A DNA stretch of 64,000 bases from Thiothrix winogradskyi (GCF_021650935.1 NZ_CP091244.1:1612001-1676000), one strand, 5' to 3'. Numbered from the stretch's first letter, positions 50,462-58,738 are shown. Numbers and translations are program-made. The notes: generated by a model not told the origin, from the letters alone.

Positions 50462-51673
50462 TTACGTCCGGTTCTGCCCGAACTTTCCCACCACCACATT
50501 TGCGCCTATGCGTTGGCTGTCTAGGAAGTCGCCCCACCATTGCATCAACCTGATTCGCTCCGGCATGTATTGCGCCATGTAGTTGTAAGCGCCTGCTATT
50601 TTGTTGCGTTCCGCGTGTGCCAGTTGCTTTTCTATTACCTTGGGTTCAAAGCCTGCATCATGCATGGCGCTTGATGCCAAGGCACGGAAACCGTGAACGG
50701 TGGTCTTCTCCTTCCAGCCTATGCGCCTGATGACTTGCAACAGGGCGTTGCTGCTTAGCACCTTGTCGGGGTGATTGGTGTAGAAGATCAGGCGTGAATC
50801 ACGGGTGAAGGGTTGCAAGGCTTGCAACAGTTCCAGCGCTTGACGGGATAACGGCACGATATGCGCCTCTCCCATCTTCATGTGAGCGGCTGGAATGTTC
50901 CACGTTTTGGCTTGCCAGTCGATTTCCTGCCATTCCGCCATTCTGACCGAGCCGGTACGGGCAAAGGTCAACAGGGTGAACTGAACGGCACGGCGCAACA
51001 CCTCAGAACGGTATGCTTCCAAGTCAGCCATGAAGGCGGGCAAGTCTGCCAGCGTTAAGGCGTTGAAGTGGTTCCCGCTTGGTCGTGCGGTTAACGCCCC
51101 CGGTGAAGGCGTTGGGTTGGTCTTTATCTTGCCGGTATCCATTGCGTACTGAAGGATTGAGCGCAATCGAGCCAGTATCTTTCCCGCCTTACTCAGTGAG
51201 CCGCGTGATTCGATGCGCTTGATGATTTGCATCAGGTCGGGTGGTTCAAGTTCGCTTGCCACGCGCCCACCAATGTATGGGAATACGTCAAGCTCCAAGC
51301 TTTGCAGCGTTTGGGTGGCGTTGGTCTCTGTCCATTTGGGCTTGCGCTTTTCGTACCACTCTAACGCCACGTCTTTGAAGGTTTCACCCTGCCCGCGCAT
51401 CTTATCCCGTTGCTTTTGGGCATTTGGGTCTATGCCCTTGGCTATCATGCCCTTCACTTCCATCAACTTGGTACGCGCTGCACCGATCTTTACTTGTGGG
51501 TATTCACCAATGGTGTGAACGGTTGGCTTTTTGGTGCTTGGGTTGCGGTAGCGGTACAGCCAACACTTGCGCCCGCTTGGCCTGATTTCCAGTTGTAACC
51601 CGCCGCCGTCATTCAGGCGGTAGGTTTGCGCTTTGGGTTTGGCGTTATCCGCTTGGGTGTTGGTAATTGGCAT
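50462..51673 (-). CDS. P4-type tyrosine integrase
   Basis: 403 residues. DUF4102-like N-domain (LNDGGGLQLEIRPSGRKCWLYRY), core-binding domain (about 95-190) and catalytic domain with Arg in FARTGSVRMAEW, HGFRALASSAMHD (H-x-x-R), AHAERNKIAGAYN with the nucleophile Tyr near AGAYNYMAQYMPERIRLMQWW. It catalyses integration at the tRNA-Gly site. It lies 178 bp from attR. Confidence 0.95.
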   Translation of the reverse strand: MPITNTQADNAKPKAQTYRLNDGGGLQLEIRPSGRKCWLYRYRNPSTKKPTVHTIGEYPQVKIGAARTKLMEVKGMIAKGIDPNAQKQRDKMRGQGETFKDVALEWYEKRKPKWTETNATQTLQSLELDVFPYIGGRVASELEPPDLMQIIKRIESRGSLSKAGKILARLRSILQYAMDTGKIKTNPTPSPGALTARPSGNHFNALTLADLPAFMADLEAYRSEVLRRAVQFTLLTFARTGSVRMAEWQEIDWQAKTWNIPAAHMKMGEAHIVPLSRQALELLQALQPFTRDSRLIFYTNHPDKVLSSNALLQVIRRIGWKEKTTVHGFRALASSAMHDAGFEPKVIEKQLAHAERNKIAGAYNYMAQYMPERIRLMQWWGDFLDSQRIGANVVVGKFGQNRT

Positions 51674-51771
51674 TTGCTACCTTTTGGCGTTGCCTCGCCG
51701 TTGGTGAAATGCTTTCGATTCTAACGAGTTTTTGCAGTGTCTTGCGCCGCTTTTGGGTATGACTTTCCTAA

Positions 51772-51799
51772 GTGTGTGTAAGATTGTGTGTAAGATTGT
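51772..51799. repeat. Right-end arm-type repeat
   Basis: GTGTGTGTAAGATTGTGTGTAAGATTG, two tandem GTGTAAGATTGT units. A related single-and-half copy is at 39146-39167 near attL. Probable integrase or excisionase binding sites. Confidence 0.55.
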
Positions 51800-51850
51800 T
51801 TATCGAACTCATTCCTCTTTTTATAAATCATAAGGTTATGACAAGAGTTA

Positions 51851-51870
51851 GATTCCCATCACCCGCTCCA
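51851..51870 (+). other. attR
   Basis: GATTCCCATCACCCGCTCCA, identical to the last 20 bases of tRNA-Gly at 39015-39034. Sequence to the right returns to chromosomal genes. Confidence 0.9.
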
Positions 51871-51881
51871 ATCGTCAAATC

Positions 51882-52472
51882 TTAACGCAATCTCAATTGC
51901 CGTCCCGCATTAAGGCTATTGGGAGAGTCTAACTGATTCAGGGAAACAAGACGCTCAATGCTAACACCGGTTTTGCGGGAAATGGCATAAAGCGTATCGC
52001 CAACTCTCACCACATGCCGATCGACTAGCGTGCTCGAAGCGTCAGTATTGGCTCTTGATGTTATCTCATTAGGTAAGGTCAAGGGTTGAGCAGAAATGAT
52101 TTCAGGCTGTTTCAACGGCTGTGCTAAGTCAGGTAGCCTCAATGATTGACCTGCTTTCAAGTTATTAAGGGATGACAGTTGGTTGAGAACGATCAGGTTT
52201 TCAATAGGAACGCCAGATTTACGCATAATCGCATACAGGGTATCGCCCTTTTGTACGATGTAAAAATTGTCGGCAGTACTCGGCATGTTGACAGAAGGCG
52301 CAGGTGGTGGCGCATTAAAAGACATCGACTCTAGTGAACTAGCCCCTCCCGGCATGGGAATGCAGTTATAAGTGCCCTCAGCAGCCAGCGTTAACCCGCT
52401 AGCCATCCCACAGATCAATAAGAACGACTGCCCTAGTCGTGCCCGCCCAATGAAAAAAGTATCGCTGACCAT
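51882..52472 (-). CDS. Double LysM protein
   Basis: 196 residues. Two LysM domains: YIVQKGDTLYAIMRKSGVPI (about 71-114) and HVVRVGDTLYAISRKTGVSI (about 153-195). A hydrophobic stretch near the N-terminus (SFLLICGMASGLTLAAEG, about 16-32) probably serves as signal peptide. No enzyme domain. It should bind peptidoglycan in the periplasm. Confidence 0.85.
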   Translation of the reverse strand: MVSDTFFIGRARLGQSFLLICGMASGLTLAAEGTYNCIPMPGGASSLESMSFNAPPPAPSVNMPSTADNFYIVQKGDTLYAIMRKSGVPIENLIVLNQLSSLNNLKAGQSLRLPDLAQPLKQPEIISAQPLTLPNEITSRANTDASSTLVDRHVVRVGDTLYAISRKTGVSIERLVSLNQLDSPNSLNAGRQLRLR

Positions 52473-52796
52473 TATCTAAATTCCATTGTTATTAGATGTT
52501 TATATAGTACTGCCATGTTGAAGCCACTGACAGCAACCCCATTCGATCGTTAATTGCATTATGTATGTGACAAATATATCAGCATCTATCAGAAATGCCC
52601 ATACTTAGTTCAATGACGGGCGGATCCGTTCGTCAGTAATTTTCGGCTTTTTTTCTACCGCTTATCCTCTATTAATAACCGTTAGTTGCGGTCATTCCCC
52701 TTATTTTTGCGTCTGTCTAGGGGGGGCGTTCCTATTAAATTGGTTTATGTGAACATGGAGGCATCAAATAATAAACATGCGGACGGAGCGGAAATC
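52473..52796. other. Divergent promoter gap
   Basis: 324 bp between the LysM gene (minus) and the RlpA-like gene (plus). AT-rich with several TATATA-like boxes around 52498-52580. No gene supported; a frame to 52686 joins the RlpA gene upstream but lacks coding character. Confidence 0.5.
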
Positions 52797-53336
52797 ATGA
52801 AAAACATCAAAACAATCATTAGCTTAAAATTTTTCATTGGCTGCATTCTGCTTTCTTCTCAACTGTTTGGTAACGTTGCTGTGGCTGATTACCTCGTTTA
52901 TCAAGTGAACAACGTTCAGCACTACGACATCTACGAGAAACCGTCAGCCGTTCATCAGCAAGCTGTTGATAATTTCAGGGAGGTTGCTTATCAGGAGGCA
53001 GCGTATCAGCCCCGTTATCAGCCAGTTCCAGAGCAAACCAATCGCCCGCAAGACATCGGTAGAGCTTCCTATTATGGAACCCAATATCATGGTCGCCCAA
53101 CGGCTAGCGGTGAAACCTACGATATGTACGCCATGACTGCCGCACACCCCAATCTACCTTTTGGTACAGCTATTCGCGTGACCAATCTGGAAAACGGGCA
53201 ATCTGTGATTGTTCGCGTCAATGACCGTGGCCCATTTAAACCGGGTCGTATTGTGGATGTCTCCCAAGCCGCAGCAGAACGGCTGGGGTTGATTCTGAAT
53301 GGCACGGCTAACGTACAAGTAGAGGTTGTTGGTTAG
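52797..53336 (+). CDS. rlpA: RlpA-family septal ring protein
   Basis: 179 residues from MKNIKTIISLKFFIGCILL, signal peptide to about residue 30 (VAVAD). The double-psi beta-barrel at about 88-179 has ASYYGTQYHGRPTASGETYD, LPFGTAIRVTNLENG and VRVNDRGPF, including the catalytic Asp of the VNDRGPF motif. It cuts denuded glycan strands at the septum. It lacks a SPOR domain and a lipobox, so it is a short version. Confidence 0.88.
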   Translation: MKNIKTIISLKFFIGCILLSSQLFGNVAVADYLVYQVNNVQHYDIYEKPSAVHQQAVDNFREVAYQEAAYQPRYQPVPEQTNRPQDIGRASYYGTQYHGRPTASGETYDMYAMTAAHPNLPFGTAIRVTNLENGQSVIVRVNDRGPFKPGRIVDVSQAAAERLGLILNGTANVQVEVVG

Positions 53337-53343
53337 TAGCCTT

Positions 53344-54033
53344 TCACGCTTCCATATAATCGCCCATTTTCGGCGCAAACGGATCCATCACTACTATCCT
53401 GCTATTCACGATACTGCGCATCAGGTTGTCGCCGTGCAGATCCCAGTTGAGGTATTTCTGGTGTTCGCGGTAATACAGGCACAGCTTGCGCATGTCCTCC
53501 GCCAAAGCAACACCGTAGCGCTCGGCAACGTAATTCCATACCTTGAGGCGATCTTCCTGTTCCATCCAGTCGATTTCGTGGACGTGTTCGGTGAAAAAAG
53601 CGGAATCGGCTTCGTTCAAATGTTCCAGCCGTTCCATCACGTAAATGATGCGGTAGTCCGGCTCTTCAAAGCTGAACAGGTGGATGCAGGCGGGGTCAAG
53701 TGGCTTGCCATCGTCATCCAGTACCCCGACACGGCGCACGAACGGGACGTTTTGCAGCCCGGATTGCTGGATGGCATCCATGAAATATTCCAGCCCCAGT
53801 GACTGCTTTTCGAGGACAACGTAATTGCGCCATGATTCGCTGTCGGTATCAGCAGTGAAGTTGCGCTTGCACTCGGCGCACTTGATGCTGAGTTTTTTGC
53901 CTGCATCAAAGCACTTCATTTCGTAGACTTTGGTGAGGAAGGTGTTTTCACACTGGGGGCAATCCATGCGTTTGAATTTGCCGTTAAGAAAACATTCCAG
54001 TATTTCTTGGCTAGAGTCGAGTTGTGGTTCCAT
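53344..54033 (-). CDS. Zinc-ribbon protein with a kinase-like C-terminal motif
   Basis: 229 residues. CPQC (25-28) and CAEC (52-55) make a zinc ribbon. Near the C-terminus WDLHGDNLM (about 197-205) followed by VVMDPFAP (about 214-221) matches the catalytic loop HGDN and metal-binding D of APH/kinase-like enzymes, but there is no clear N-terminal ATP-binding lobe. It starts 14 bp after a HAD-fold gene. Unrecognised as a whole; activity is open. Confidence 0.6.
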   Translation of the reverse strand: MEPQLDSSQEILECFLNGKFKRMDCPQCENTFLTKVYEMKCFDAGKKLSIKCAECKRNFTADTDSESWRNYVVLEKQSLGLEYFMDAIQQSGLQNVPFVRRVGVLDDDGKPLDPACIHLFSFEEPDYRIIYVMERLEHLNEADSAFFTEHVHEIDWMEQEDRLKVWNYVAERYGVALAEDMRKLCLYYREHQKYLNWDLHGDNLMRSIVNSRIVVMDPFAPKMGDYMEA

Positions 54034-54047
54034 TGCTAGTACTCATT

Positions 54048-54518
54048 TTAGTATTCAATGCCATTTCTGAGGAGCAGCGGCGAGCCGAACTGAATGATTC
54101 CTGGAAAATAGTCATCAATCCAGAGTCCGACGCTAATGCCCTGATGAAGCATGAAAGCCCGTTTTTTTCTACCATCGGTGGTGTAAATCCGCATCCCATC
54201 ACCCTGAAGTCTGTCGCGGATTTCCAGCAAATTATCATCCATATCATCGCGTAAGGTACATACGATCGGTTCCCAGTCACTTTCACGGTAAACCTGTATC
54301 AGTGACAGGTAAAAGTCGGGGTCGGCAGTAATGGTATTGTCGAAGTCGATCGCGACAATCCGTGATGTGGCGGAATCTGCCAGCACATACTGATCAACCC
54401 TGAACTCATCAAAGGTGGAGGTGAGTTCATGTTCACCGTGTTCTTTGATAGCGGTCTCCAGTATCGCGAATGCAGGACAGGGCAAACGGTTATGGTAGTA
54501 AAAAACAAGATCTGACAT
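54048..54518 (-). CDS. HAD-superfamily-like hydrolase
   Basis: 156 residues. RIVAIDFDNTITADPDFY supplies HAD motif I (DxDNT, residues 58-62); SDWEPIVCTLRDD and WIDDYFPGII look like motifs II and IV. The N-terminal 50 residues (YHNRLPCPAFAILETAI...) are extra. Probably a phosphatase. It is the first gene of a pair with the zinc-ribbon protein. Confidence 0.65.
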   Translation of the reverse strand: MSDLVFYYHNRLPCPAFAILETAIKEHGEHELTSTFDEFRVDQYVLADSATSRIVAIDFDNTITADPDFYLSLIQVYRESDWEPIVCTLRDDMDDNLLEIRDRLQGDGMRIYTTDGRKKRAFMLHQGISVGLWIDDYFPGIIQFGSPLLLRNGIEY

Positions 54519-54605
54519 GCAGTTTATCTCTAGCGGAATGAACGTTGCTGTTTTTGTACTTTCAGCGTAGTGCTAGTTGTTAGGGTGTGCAATGATTTAA
54601 GGCAA

Positions 54606-54628
54606 GAAAAAAGGCTCCGTAGAGCCTT
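54606..54628 (-). terminator. Terminator after the 54646 gene
   Basis: Minus strand AAGGCTC-TACG-GAGCCTTTTTT, stem of 7 bp and T run, 18 bp after the stop. Confidence 0.85.
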
Positions 54629-54645
54629 TATCCGTTGAAATGTGA

Positions 54646-55149
54646 TTAAAATTGTGGCTGTTGGATTTCCGCATACGCCACCGAACCGAATTTTGCCAAA
54701 GCAATACGCAAGACGGAAGGTGATGGGGTTAGCAGCTTTTCAGGAAATTCCACAAACCAGGCACCACTCTCAGGGTTCGGCCAAGCACCACCACCCTCAT
54801 TGGGTTTCACTACAATCAAGTGTTCTTCACCCGCTTGCACCAATGACATTTCGATGCCACGAATATTGGTGTCGGGGAAAATTTCCAGCCGTACCAAGCC
54901 GGGCTGAGAAGCGTCTTTGCGTACCAATGCCACTTTCATACGGGCATTTTGCAAAGCACATTGGTTGGTTGCCAACCAGCATTCACCCTGAAGTTGTAAA
55001 GCTTCCATCGAAATGGGGGCTGCTTGTTTCGGCTGGTTTTTGGTGATCCACAGATCGGTCAACCCATAACCACCAATCGCTATAAATGGGGCAAGAATGA
55101 TGGCTATGCGTAAATGCGCGGGTAAACCTAGAAACCATTTCAAAAACAT
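54646..55149 (-). CDS. Hypothetical membrane-anchored protein
   Basis: 167 residues from MFLKWFLGLPAHLRIAIILA with GGAG upstream. One TM (about 13-32). The outer part has a Cys pair (ECWLATNQCAL) and strand-rich sequence (KVALVRKDASQPGLVRLEIF; LIVVKPNEGGGAWPNP). Unrecognised; probably faces the periplasm. Confidence 0.65.
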   Translation of the reverse strand: MFLKWFLGLPAHLRIAIILAPFIAIGGYGLTDLWITKNQPKQAAPISMEALQLQGECWLATNQCALQNARMKVALVRKDASQPGLVRLEIFPDTNIRGIEMSLVQAGEEHLIVVKPNEGGGAWPNPESGAWFVEFPEKLLTPSPSVLRIALAKFGSVAYAEIQQPQF

Positions 55150-55201
55150 ACAACACTCCAGCAAAAATAAGTGTGCGTAGCATACCTGATTTCCGCCGGT
55201 C

Positions 55202-55909
55202 TTACAGCGCGGCAAGCTCGCCGTTGAAAATGACTTCGCCTAACGGGGTCTCGCTGGGTGGCTTATCCATTGGTTCGAGGCTGATGGCAAACTGGCTGAC
55301 ATTCGCCATTTCTTTCCACGTTGCCTTGTCAATCGGCATCCGGTTTTCGCCTTTGGCAGTCAGCGTCCCCATGCGCATGGGCGGCTTGTTGCTGTCTTTG
55401 TGAATGCACCACACCGTCGGCATCATGTCATCCTTGATGGGCAATGCGCCTGTTGGCATGTCGAAGGCTATTTCCATCGTGTCATGGTAGACCATCGCCA
55501 CCATCATTTTGTCCTGCTGGAGCGGGGATTTCATGTTCGCCATGTAAACATTGGGCTGGTTGCCTAGGTTCAACAGCAAAACCGTCGCCACCGATGCGGC
55601 AATCGAGGCAAAAGCGGCTACCGGCACGTAGTTCCACACACTTGCCAGCCAGCTTTTGCGCGGGGTGGCGGTTTTACCTAACTGTAATTGCTTGCTGATA
55701 GCATTCCACACCCGTGCCGGTGGTTGTTCTGCTGGCAATAAGTTGGCTAATGGGGCAAATTGCTGTTGGTAAGCGTAGGTAACAGCCCGCAGGTAGAGGT
55801 GTTTGCTCATCAATTTCTCAAAGCGCAGGCGTGCCTTGCCCTGCAAAGTGCCTAATGCGTAGGACATCGCCAGATGTTCAAAAATGTCCGGGTTTTGGTA
55901 ACGCCTCAT
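55202..55909 (-). CDS. RskA-type anti-sigma factor
   Basis: 235 residues from ATG 55909, overlapping the sigma stop by ATGA. N-terminal zinc-less anti-sigma domain (FEHLAMSYALGTLQGKARLRFE), one TM (about 106-126, VPVAAFASIAASVATVLLL) and a periplasmic RskA domain (about 135-235, ISLEPMDKPPSETPLGEVIFNG). It holds the sigma factor at the membrane until a signal triggers proteolysis (family knowledge). Confidence 0.9.
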   Translation of the reverse strand: MRRYQNPDIFEHLAMSYALGTLQGKARLRFEKLMSKHLYLRAVTYAYQQQFAPLANLLPAEQPPARVWNAISKQLQLGKTATPRKSWLASVWNYVPVAAFASIAASVATVLLLNLGNQPNVYMANMKSPLQQDKMMVAMVYHDTMEIAFDMPTGALPIKDDMMPTVWCIHKDSNKPPMRMGTLTAKGENRMPIDKATWKEMANVSQFAISLEPMDKPPSETPLGEVIFNGELAAL

Positions 55910-56451
55910 TGCAAGCACCCCCTTAACTGTTCCAATCCACGCCGTATCCACGCTTTCACTGTGCCTAGCGGTTTTGCCAAAGAGTGGGCAAGCTCCTCAT
56001 GAGTTTGCCCGTGATAGAAGGCTTGCAGGATGCATTCGCGCTGTTCCGGTTTAAGCTGTTCCAAACAGTGCATCAATTGTTGGGCATCTTCTCCCATTTG
56101 TTGCAAGGCATCTGGCCCCGGGTCAAGCGAGGCAAATTCCAAGGTTTCGTATTCCACTTCCTCAGCAATCGCCGGGCGGCTGTACCCTTGGCGCAGTTTG
56201 TCGAGTGCCTGATTGCGCACTATCGTGGTCATCCAGGTCATGGCACTGGCTTTGCTGGCGGCAAATTGAGCGGCGTGATGCCAGATTTTCACAAAGCCTT
56301 CCTGCAAGACATCTTCGGCGAGTGCTTCATCCCGCAGCAGGCGTTTGCACAGGGCAAACAGGCGCGGGGAAGCCGCGTCATACAGTTGCCGGAAAGCGGT
56401 TGCATCACCCTGACCGCTGCGTTGCAACAGTTCGTTCAGTGCTTCCATCAT
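55906..56451 (-). CDS. ECF RNA polymerase sigma factor (SigK-like)
   Basis: 181 residues. Region 2 has FRQLYDAASPRLFALCKRLL and AEDVLQEGFVKIWHHA; region 4 has LKPEQRECILQAFYHGQTHEELA and GTVKAWIRRGLEQLR. The cognate anti-sigma follows with ATGA overlap. Its targets are not known; the Cys-repeat lipoprotein just upstream is a candidate. Confidence 0.93.
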   Translation of the reverse strand: MMEALNELLQRSGQGDATAFRQLYDAASPRLFALCKRLLRDEALAEDVLQEGFVKIWHHAAQFAASKASAMTWMTTIVRNQALDKLRQGYSRPAIAEEVEYETLEFASLDPGPDALQQMGEDAQQLMHCLEQLKPEQRECILQAFYHGQTHEELAHSLAKPLGTVKAWIRRGLEQLRGCLQ

Positions 56452-56562
56452 GATCCTTCTATGTTCTTATACGTCGGTTGGCGGCTGTTGGATGCACGCC
56501 ACACAGGAAAGCCGATTGTAGACAGATTTCCGCTTGCCCGTTCCCCATGAGCTAGTGAAATT

Positions 56563-56588
56563 GCCTCAGCCAAGGAAGTGGCTGAGGC
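56563..56588 (-). terminator. Terminator after the Cys-repeat lipoprotein gene
   Basis: GCCTCAGCC-N8-GGCTGAGGC perfect 9-bp stem, 19 bp after the stop. The T run is poor. Confidence 0.65.
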
Positions 56589-56606
56589 GAAGCTGATATT
56601 TAAGAC

Positions 56607-56891
56607 TTACTTTTTCGCACCGCAAGCACCGTCTTTCTTGGTACCACAGCTACCATCTTTTTTCGCACCGCAAGCACCGTCTTTCTTAGCACCGCAGCTC
56701 CCGTCTTTTTTCGCACCGCAAGCACCATCTTTTTTCGCGGCGCTATCTGCCGCTGGTTTGGCTTCGGTGGTGCTTTTGGTGTCGGCACTTTTTTCAGCGG
56801 AAAACGGGTTGCTGCTGCACCCTGCAAGTGTAGTACCAGCAATCAATACTGTGCCCAAGGAAAGGGCAAGGGAAAACTTATTGGATTTCAT
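56607..56891 (-). CDS. Lipoprotein with Cys-containing heptad repeats
   Basis: 94 residues from ATG 56891 with AAAGGAG upstream. Lipobox LAGCSS (Cys about 25). After a Lys/Ala/Thr linker, five KKDGxCGA-type repeats follow (DGACGAKKDGSCGAKK), each with one Cys. The repeat recalls the Cys-Gly repeats of HvfA/bufferin-type metal-binding peptides, but no DUF692 partner gene is present. Could bind metal ions or thiols at the envelope. Confidence 0.7.
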   Translation of the reverse strand: MKSNKFSLALSLGTVLIAGTTLAGCSSNPFSAEKSADTKSTTEAKPAADSAAKKDGACGAKKDGSCGAKKDGACGAKKDGSCGTKKDGACGAKK

Positions 56892-57149
56892 CGTGAACAC
56901 TCCTTTGGTTTGGGTTCGGTTTCATTATACGTAGGCATTTGTCTGTTGGATGTAGCAACCACAAAAAAATTATTGAAATGAATTTGCATCCAAGCCCGCA
57001 ACCGTCCCGTATAACCCAATACCTGGCACAAGACTGATAGGGACTAACGCAAATTTTTCCGCTGAGTCGCCGCTTAAGCCGCTAACAGGGAAAGACACCT
57101 CACTAACAGTGTTGGTTATGGTAGATTTGTACTGTAATCACACTTGCAT

Positions 57150-57167
57150 TTTACCGACTGGTCAACT
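57150..57167 (+). promoter_or_regulatory. TetR operator 1
   Basis: TTTACCGACTGGTCAACT, 12 bp upstream of the tetR start. Its ACCGACTGGTCA core matches the complement of 57808-57826. Confidence 0.65.
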
Positions 57168-57178
57168 AGGATGTTCCT

Positions 57179-57787
57179 ATGAATACCGTAACCGACACCC
57201 GCCAACGCCTGCTCAACAGTGCTCGTGAACTGCTCTACTCGCGCAGTTATGGCAATGTGGGTGTGAAGGAAATTTGTGACGTGGCGGGGGTGCAAAAAGG
57301 CAGTTTCTACCACTTTTTTCCTTCCAAGCAGGAACTGACATTGGCGGTGCTGGATGAGTTTTTCATTATTTCAAAACAGGAGCTGTTAGCCCGCTCGTTC
57401 CGCCAAGAATGGTCTGCGATGCAGCAATTGCGTGCCTTTCTGGATAATGTGTATATTTTTCAGAAAAGCACCAAGGAACAAATCGGCAAAACGCTGGGTT
57501 GCCCTTTCGGGAATATGTCCTCGGAAATGAGTACCCAGGATGAAGTCATTCGCCAGCGTCTTAATGGTTTGTTGCAGCAAATGGAGATGTCGCTGAGAAC
57601 TGCATTGGAGCAAGGGGTACGGACGGGGGAAATTGCCCCGTGCGATACGGTTGCCACCGCTGCGGCGATGTTTGCCTTCGTCGAAGGTTTAATGTTGTTG
57701 GCAAAAACCCGTAATGATCCCGAATTGATACGGGAACTAGGTGTTGCCATGTTGACCATCCGCATTGAAGAGTCAGCGACTAGCTAA
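57179..57787 (+). CDS. TetR-family regulator
   Basis: 202 residues. HTH: RQRLLNSARELLYSRSYGNVGVKEICDVAGVQKGSFYHFFPSKQEL, the AcrR/TetR pattern. The ligand domain contains one Cys (KTLGCPFGN) in a conserved-looking spot. Nearly identical operators flank the gene, so it probably represses itself and tusA-dsrE2. Confidence 0.92.
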   Translation: MNTVTDTRQRLLNSARELLYSRSYGNVGVKEICDVAGVQKGSFYHFFPSKQELTLAVLDEFFIISKQELLARSFRQEWSAMQQLRAFLDNVYIFQKSTKEQIGKTLGCPFGNMSSEMSTQDEVIRQRLNGLLQQMEMSLRTALEQGVRTGEIAPCDTVATAAAMFAFVEGLMLLAKTRNDPELIRELGVAMLTIRIEESATS

Positions 57788-57807
57788 AAATTTTTTATGC
57801 TGAAACT

Positions 57808-57826
57808 TGACTGACCAGTCGGTAAA
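57808..57826 (+). promoter_or_regulatory. TetR operator 2, upstream of tusA
   Basis: TGACTGACCAGTCGGTAAA; the core GACTG-A-CCAGTC is palindromic and TGACCAGTCGGT is the complement of operator 1. 41 bp before tusA. Confidence 0.7.
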
Positions 57827-57866
57827 GTTTCGCTTATTTTTAACCATAGCCCACAGGAGTAAGATC

Positions 57867-58097
57867 ATGACCACAGCCACGCAAACCCTAGACGCACGCG
57901 GACTCAATTGCCCGTTACCGATCTTGCGTACCAAAAAGGCACTGAACACCCTGAGTGCGGGCGATACGCTGGAAGTTCGTGCCAGTGACCCCGGTTCAGT
58001 CAAGGATATGCAGGCATTTTGCCAGCAAACCGGCAATGAATTGGTGTCAGCCAACGATGCCAATGGGGAATACGCTTTCTTGATCCGTAAATCGTAA
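57867..58097 (+). CDS. tusA: TusA-family sulfur carrier
   Basis: 76 residues from ATG 57867 with AGGAG upstream; the frame from 57807 covers the operator and is not used. LDARGLNCPLPILRTKKAL contains the active-site Cys of the CPxP motif. In sulfur oxidisers TusA passes persulfide sulfur between DsrE-type proteins and the oxidation machinery. Followed by dsrE2 after 11 bp. Confidence 0.95.
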   Translation: MTTATQTLDARGLNCPLPILRTKKALNTLSAGDTLEVRASDPGSVKDMQAFCQQTGNELVSANDANGEYAFLIRKS

Positions 58098-58108
58098 GGA
58101 GCTGCACC

Positions 58109-58720
58109 ATGACCGCTACTGCCCAAACCAGCCCGGTTGGTTTTGATAAAGCCTTGTTTGATCAGTGGTTTGACGAGCGTTTCCAACACAAGATGGATGA
58201 ACGCGAAGCCAACCACATCCCTTCCATGACTATCATCTCTACCAAGGGAACGCTGGATATGGCTTACCCACCGTTCATCCTTGCCTCCACCGCCGCCGCG
58301 CTAGGCTGGAATGTGTCGGTATTTTTCACCTTCTACGGTCTGGATTTGCTGAAAAAGAAGCTGGATTTGAAAGTCAGCCCACTCGGCAACCCCGCCATGC
58401 CGATGAAAATGCCGATGGGGCCGGAATGGTTGCGCAAAACTAATTTGCCCATTCCCAATGTGTTGATGGCGGGCATTCCCGGTTTCGAGACTGCCGCCAC
58501 CAGCATGATGAAGGAAACCCTGAAACAAAAGGGTGTCGCATCCATCGAGGAGCTGCGTGAGTTGGCATTGGAAGCCGAAGTAAAAATGGTGGCGTGTCAG
58601 ATGACAGTGGATTTGTTCGGACATGACAAAGCCGACTTCATTGACGGCATCAGCGAATGGGTGGGTGCAGCAAGCTTCCTGCCGACTGCGCAAAAAGCTG
58701 ATGTAAACCTGTTTGTTTAA
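58109..58720 (+). CDS. dsrE2: DsrE2-like protein
   Basis: 203 residues. SMTIISTKGTLDMAYPPFILASTAAALGWNVSVFFTFYGL is the DsrE/F/H fold core; MVACQMTVDLFG has the conserved Cys. A long N-terminal segment (1-40) and the region PMKMPMGPEWLRKTNLPIPNVLM are DsrE2 traits. It works with TusA in persulfide transfer; family members can be membrane-associated. Same operon as tusA. Confidence 0.9.
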   Translation: MTATAQTSPVGFDKALFDQWFDERFQHKMDEREANHIPSMTIISTKGTLDMAYPPFILASTAAALGWNVSVFFTFYGLDLLKKKLDLKVSPLGNPAMPMKMPMGPEWLRKTNLPIPNVLMAGIPGFETAATSMMKETLKQKGVASIEELRELALEAEVKMVACQMTVDLFGHDKADFIDGISEWVGAASFLPTAQKADVNLFV

Positions 58721-58738
58721 TCCACAGCAACACACTGG

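Larger units (their letters stand above)
39015..51870. mobile_element. Integrative element in tRNA-Gly, about 12.8 kb
   Basis: It is bounded by a 20-bp direct repeat, with an integrase next to the right end reading leftward. Contents: AlpA- and Mor-type regulators, GemA-like and FinO/ProQ proteins, a GPA-type HUH replication protein and a membrane/repeat-protein module. Near each end the phrase GTGTGTAAGATTGTGTGTA recurs (39146-39167, 51772-51799) and may be integrase arm sites. No structural phage genes, conjugation genes or relaxase are seen, so it could be a phage satellite or degenerate prophage. Confidence 0.9.

Noticed and set aside
39035..51870. Inovirus prophage
   Set aside because: HUH replication and several membrane proteins suggested it, but no Zot-type ATPase, coat protein or secretin is present, and the Rep is of the GPA type.
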